Source: JAUSIF01 sp963711595
Lineage (GTDB): Bacteria > Pseudomonadota > Alphaproteobacteria > Rhizobiales > Xanthobacteraceae
DNA: 64,000 nucleotides
Assembly: GCA_963711595.1 (NCBI GenBank)
Contig: CAVQER010000005.1
Coordinates: 186,001-250,000, forward strand
Direction of reading: 5' to 3'
In this document: piece by piece, positions 63,930 to 64,000 of the stretch
How positions within the stretch are numbered: the stretch's first letter is position 1
Layout: the number at the start of each line of letters is the position of its first letter
The notes under the pieces: model-generated
The model's input: only the letters and a program-made list of their open reading frames with translations
The model's database searches: none
What the model was told of the DNA's origin: nothing
Program-made: the position numbers and the translations under genes

Positions 63930-64000
63930 TCAGTCGTAAATCGGAAAACGCGCAAGCAAGGCCGATACTTTCTGGCGTACCGCCCCTTCGACCAGCGCGT
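63930..64000 (-). CDS. glyA: Serine hydroxymethyltransferase, last codons only
   Basis: A minus-strand frame enters from the right edge and ends in VEGAVRQKVSALLARFPIYD with a TGA at 63930-63932. This fits the C-terminal helix and FPIY-type ending of GlyA, and glyA-nrdR is the usual order in this group. Only about 22 residues are visible, so the call rests on both text and position. Confidence 0.7.
   Translation of the reverse strand, partial: ALVEGAVRQKVSALLARFPIYD

Overview
The window is a stretch of chromosome from an alphaproteobacterium of the order Hyphomicrobiales (Rhizobiales), probably near the Bradyrhizobium/Xanthobacteraceae side. The evidence is a 14-gene nuo operon of alphaproteobacterial type, a glnB-glnA pair behind a -24/-12 promoter, the blocks clpP-clpX-lon, yceD-plsX-fabH-ihfA-merR and glyA-nrdR-ribD-ribE-ribH-nusB-thiL, high GC, and 99-base palindromic repeats of the kind common in this order. 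No closer identification is possible by reading alone.

Layout. 1-13.5 kb, minus strand: complex I genes nuoA to nuoM. A FlK-type acyl-CoA thioesterase sits between nuoC and nuoD, a small two-helix membrane protein lies between nuoH and nuoI, and palindromic repeats fill the two longest gaps. 14-22 kb: tRNA-Asp, tRNA-Val, two HU-family proteins, then lon, clpX, clpP and tig (protease and chaperone block) and tRNA-Leu. 22-26 kb: NAD(P)HX repair (nnr), then glnB and glnA. 25.7-28 kb: a two-gene membrane protein operon facing a TetR regulator across a palindromic operator. 28-34 kb: an outer-membrane beta-barrel protein, a TPR-sulfotransferase and two related membrane diguanylate cyclases. 34-39.9 kb: rplM-rpsI and metabolic genes (thioesterase, enoyl-CoA hydratase, CoA-binding protein, O-acetylhomoserine sulfhydrylase, haem A synthase, DUF2842).

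39.9-51 kb is an exopolysaccharide locus: deacetylase, co-polymerase with a degenerate tyrosine-kinase domain, GNAT-like transferase, export lipoprotein, glycosyltransferases, initiating sugar-phosphate transferase, polymerase/ligase and methyltransferase. Together these could start, extend, modify and export a polymer, and the nearby diguanylate cyclases are a natural but unproven input. 51.5-64 kb: tRNA-Pro, a very short LysR-type protein with a small exported peptide, phospholipid and fatty-acid start genes, bamE, a K+-independent proton pyrophosphatase, then thiamine and riboflavin biosynthesis, nusB and nrdR, ending in the last codons of glyA.

A feature running through the whole window is single-base frame breaks in otherwise intact genes (nuoG, clpX, tetR, the outer-membrane protein twice, the enoyl-CoA hydratase, the co-polymerase, a glycosyltransferase and ribH; possibly a diguanylate cyclase). 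Several of these genes are normally essential, so uncorrected indel errors in the sequence are the simplest reading. One of them creates a false glycosyltransferase-methyltransferase fusion. I found no CRISPR array, prophage, insertion sequence or clearly new multi-gene system. The best candidates for undescribed biology are the thioesterase inside nuo, the short LysR/exported-peptide pair, the TetR-controlled membrane pair and the pseudokinase-type polysaccharide co-polymerase.
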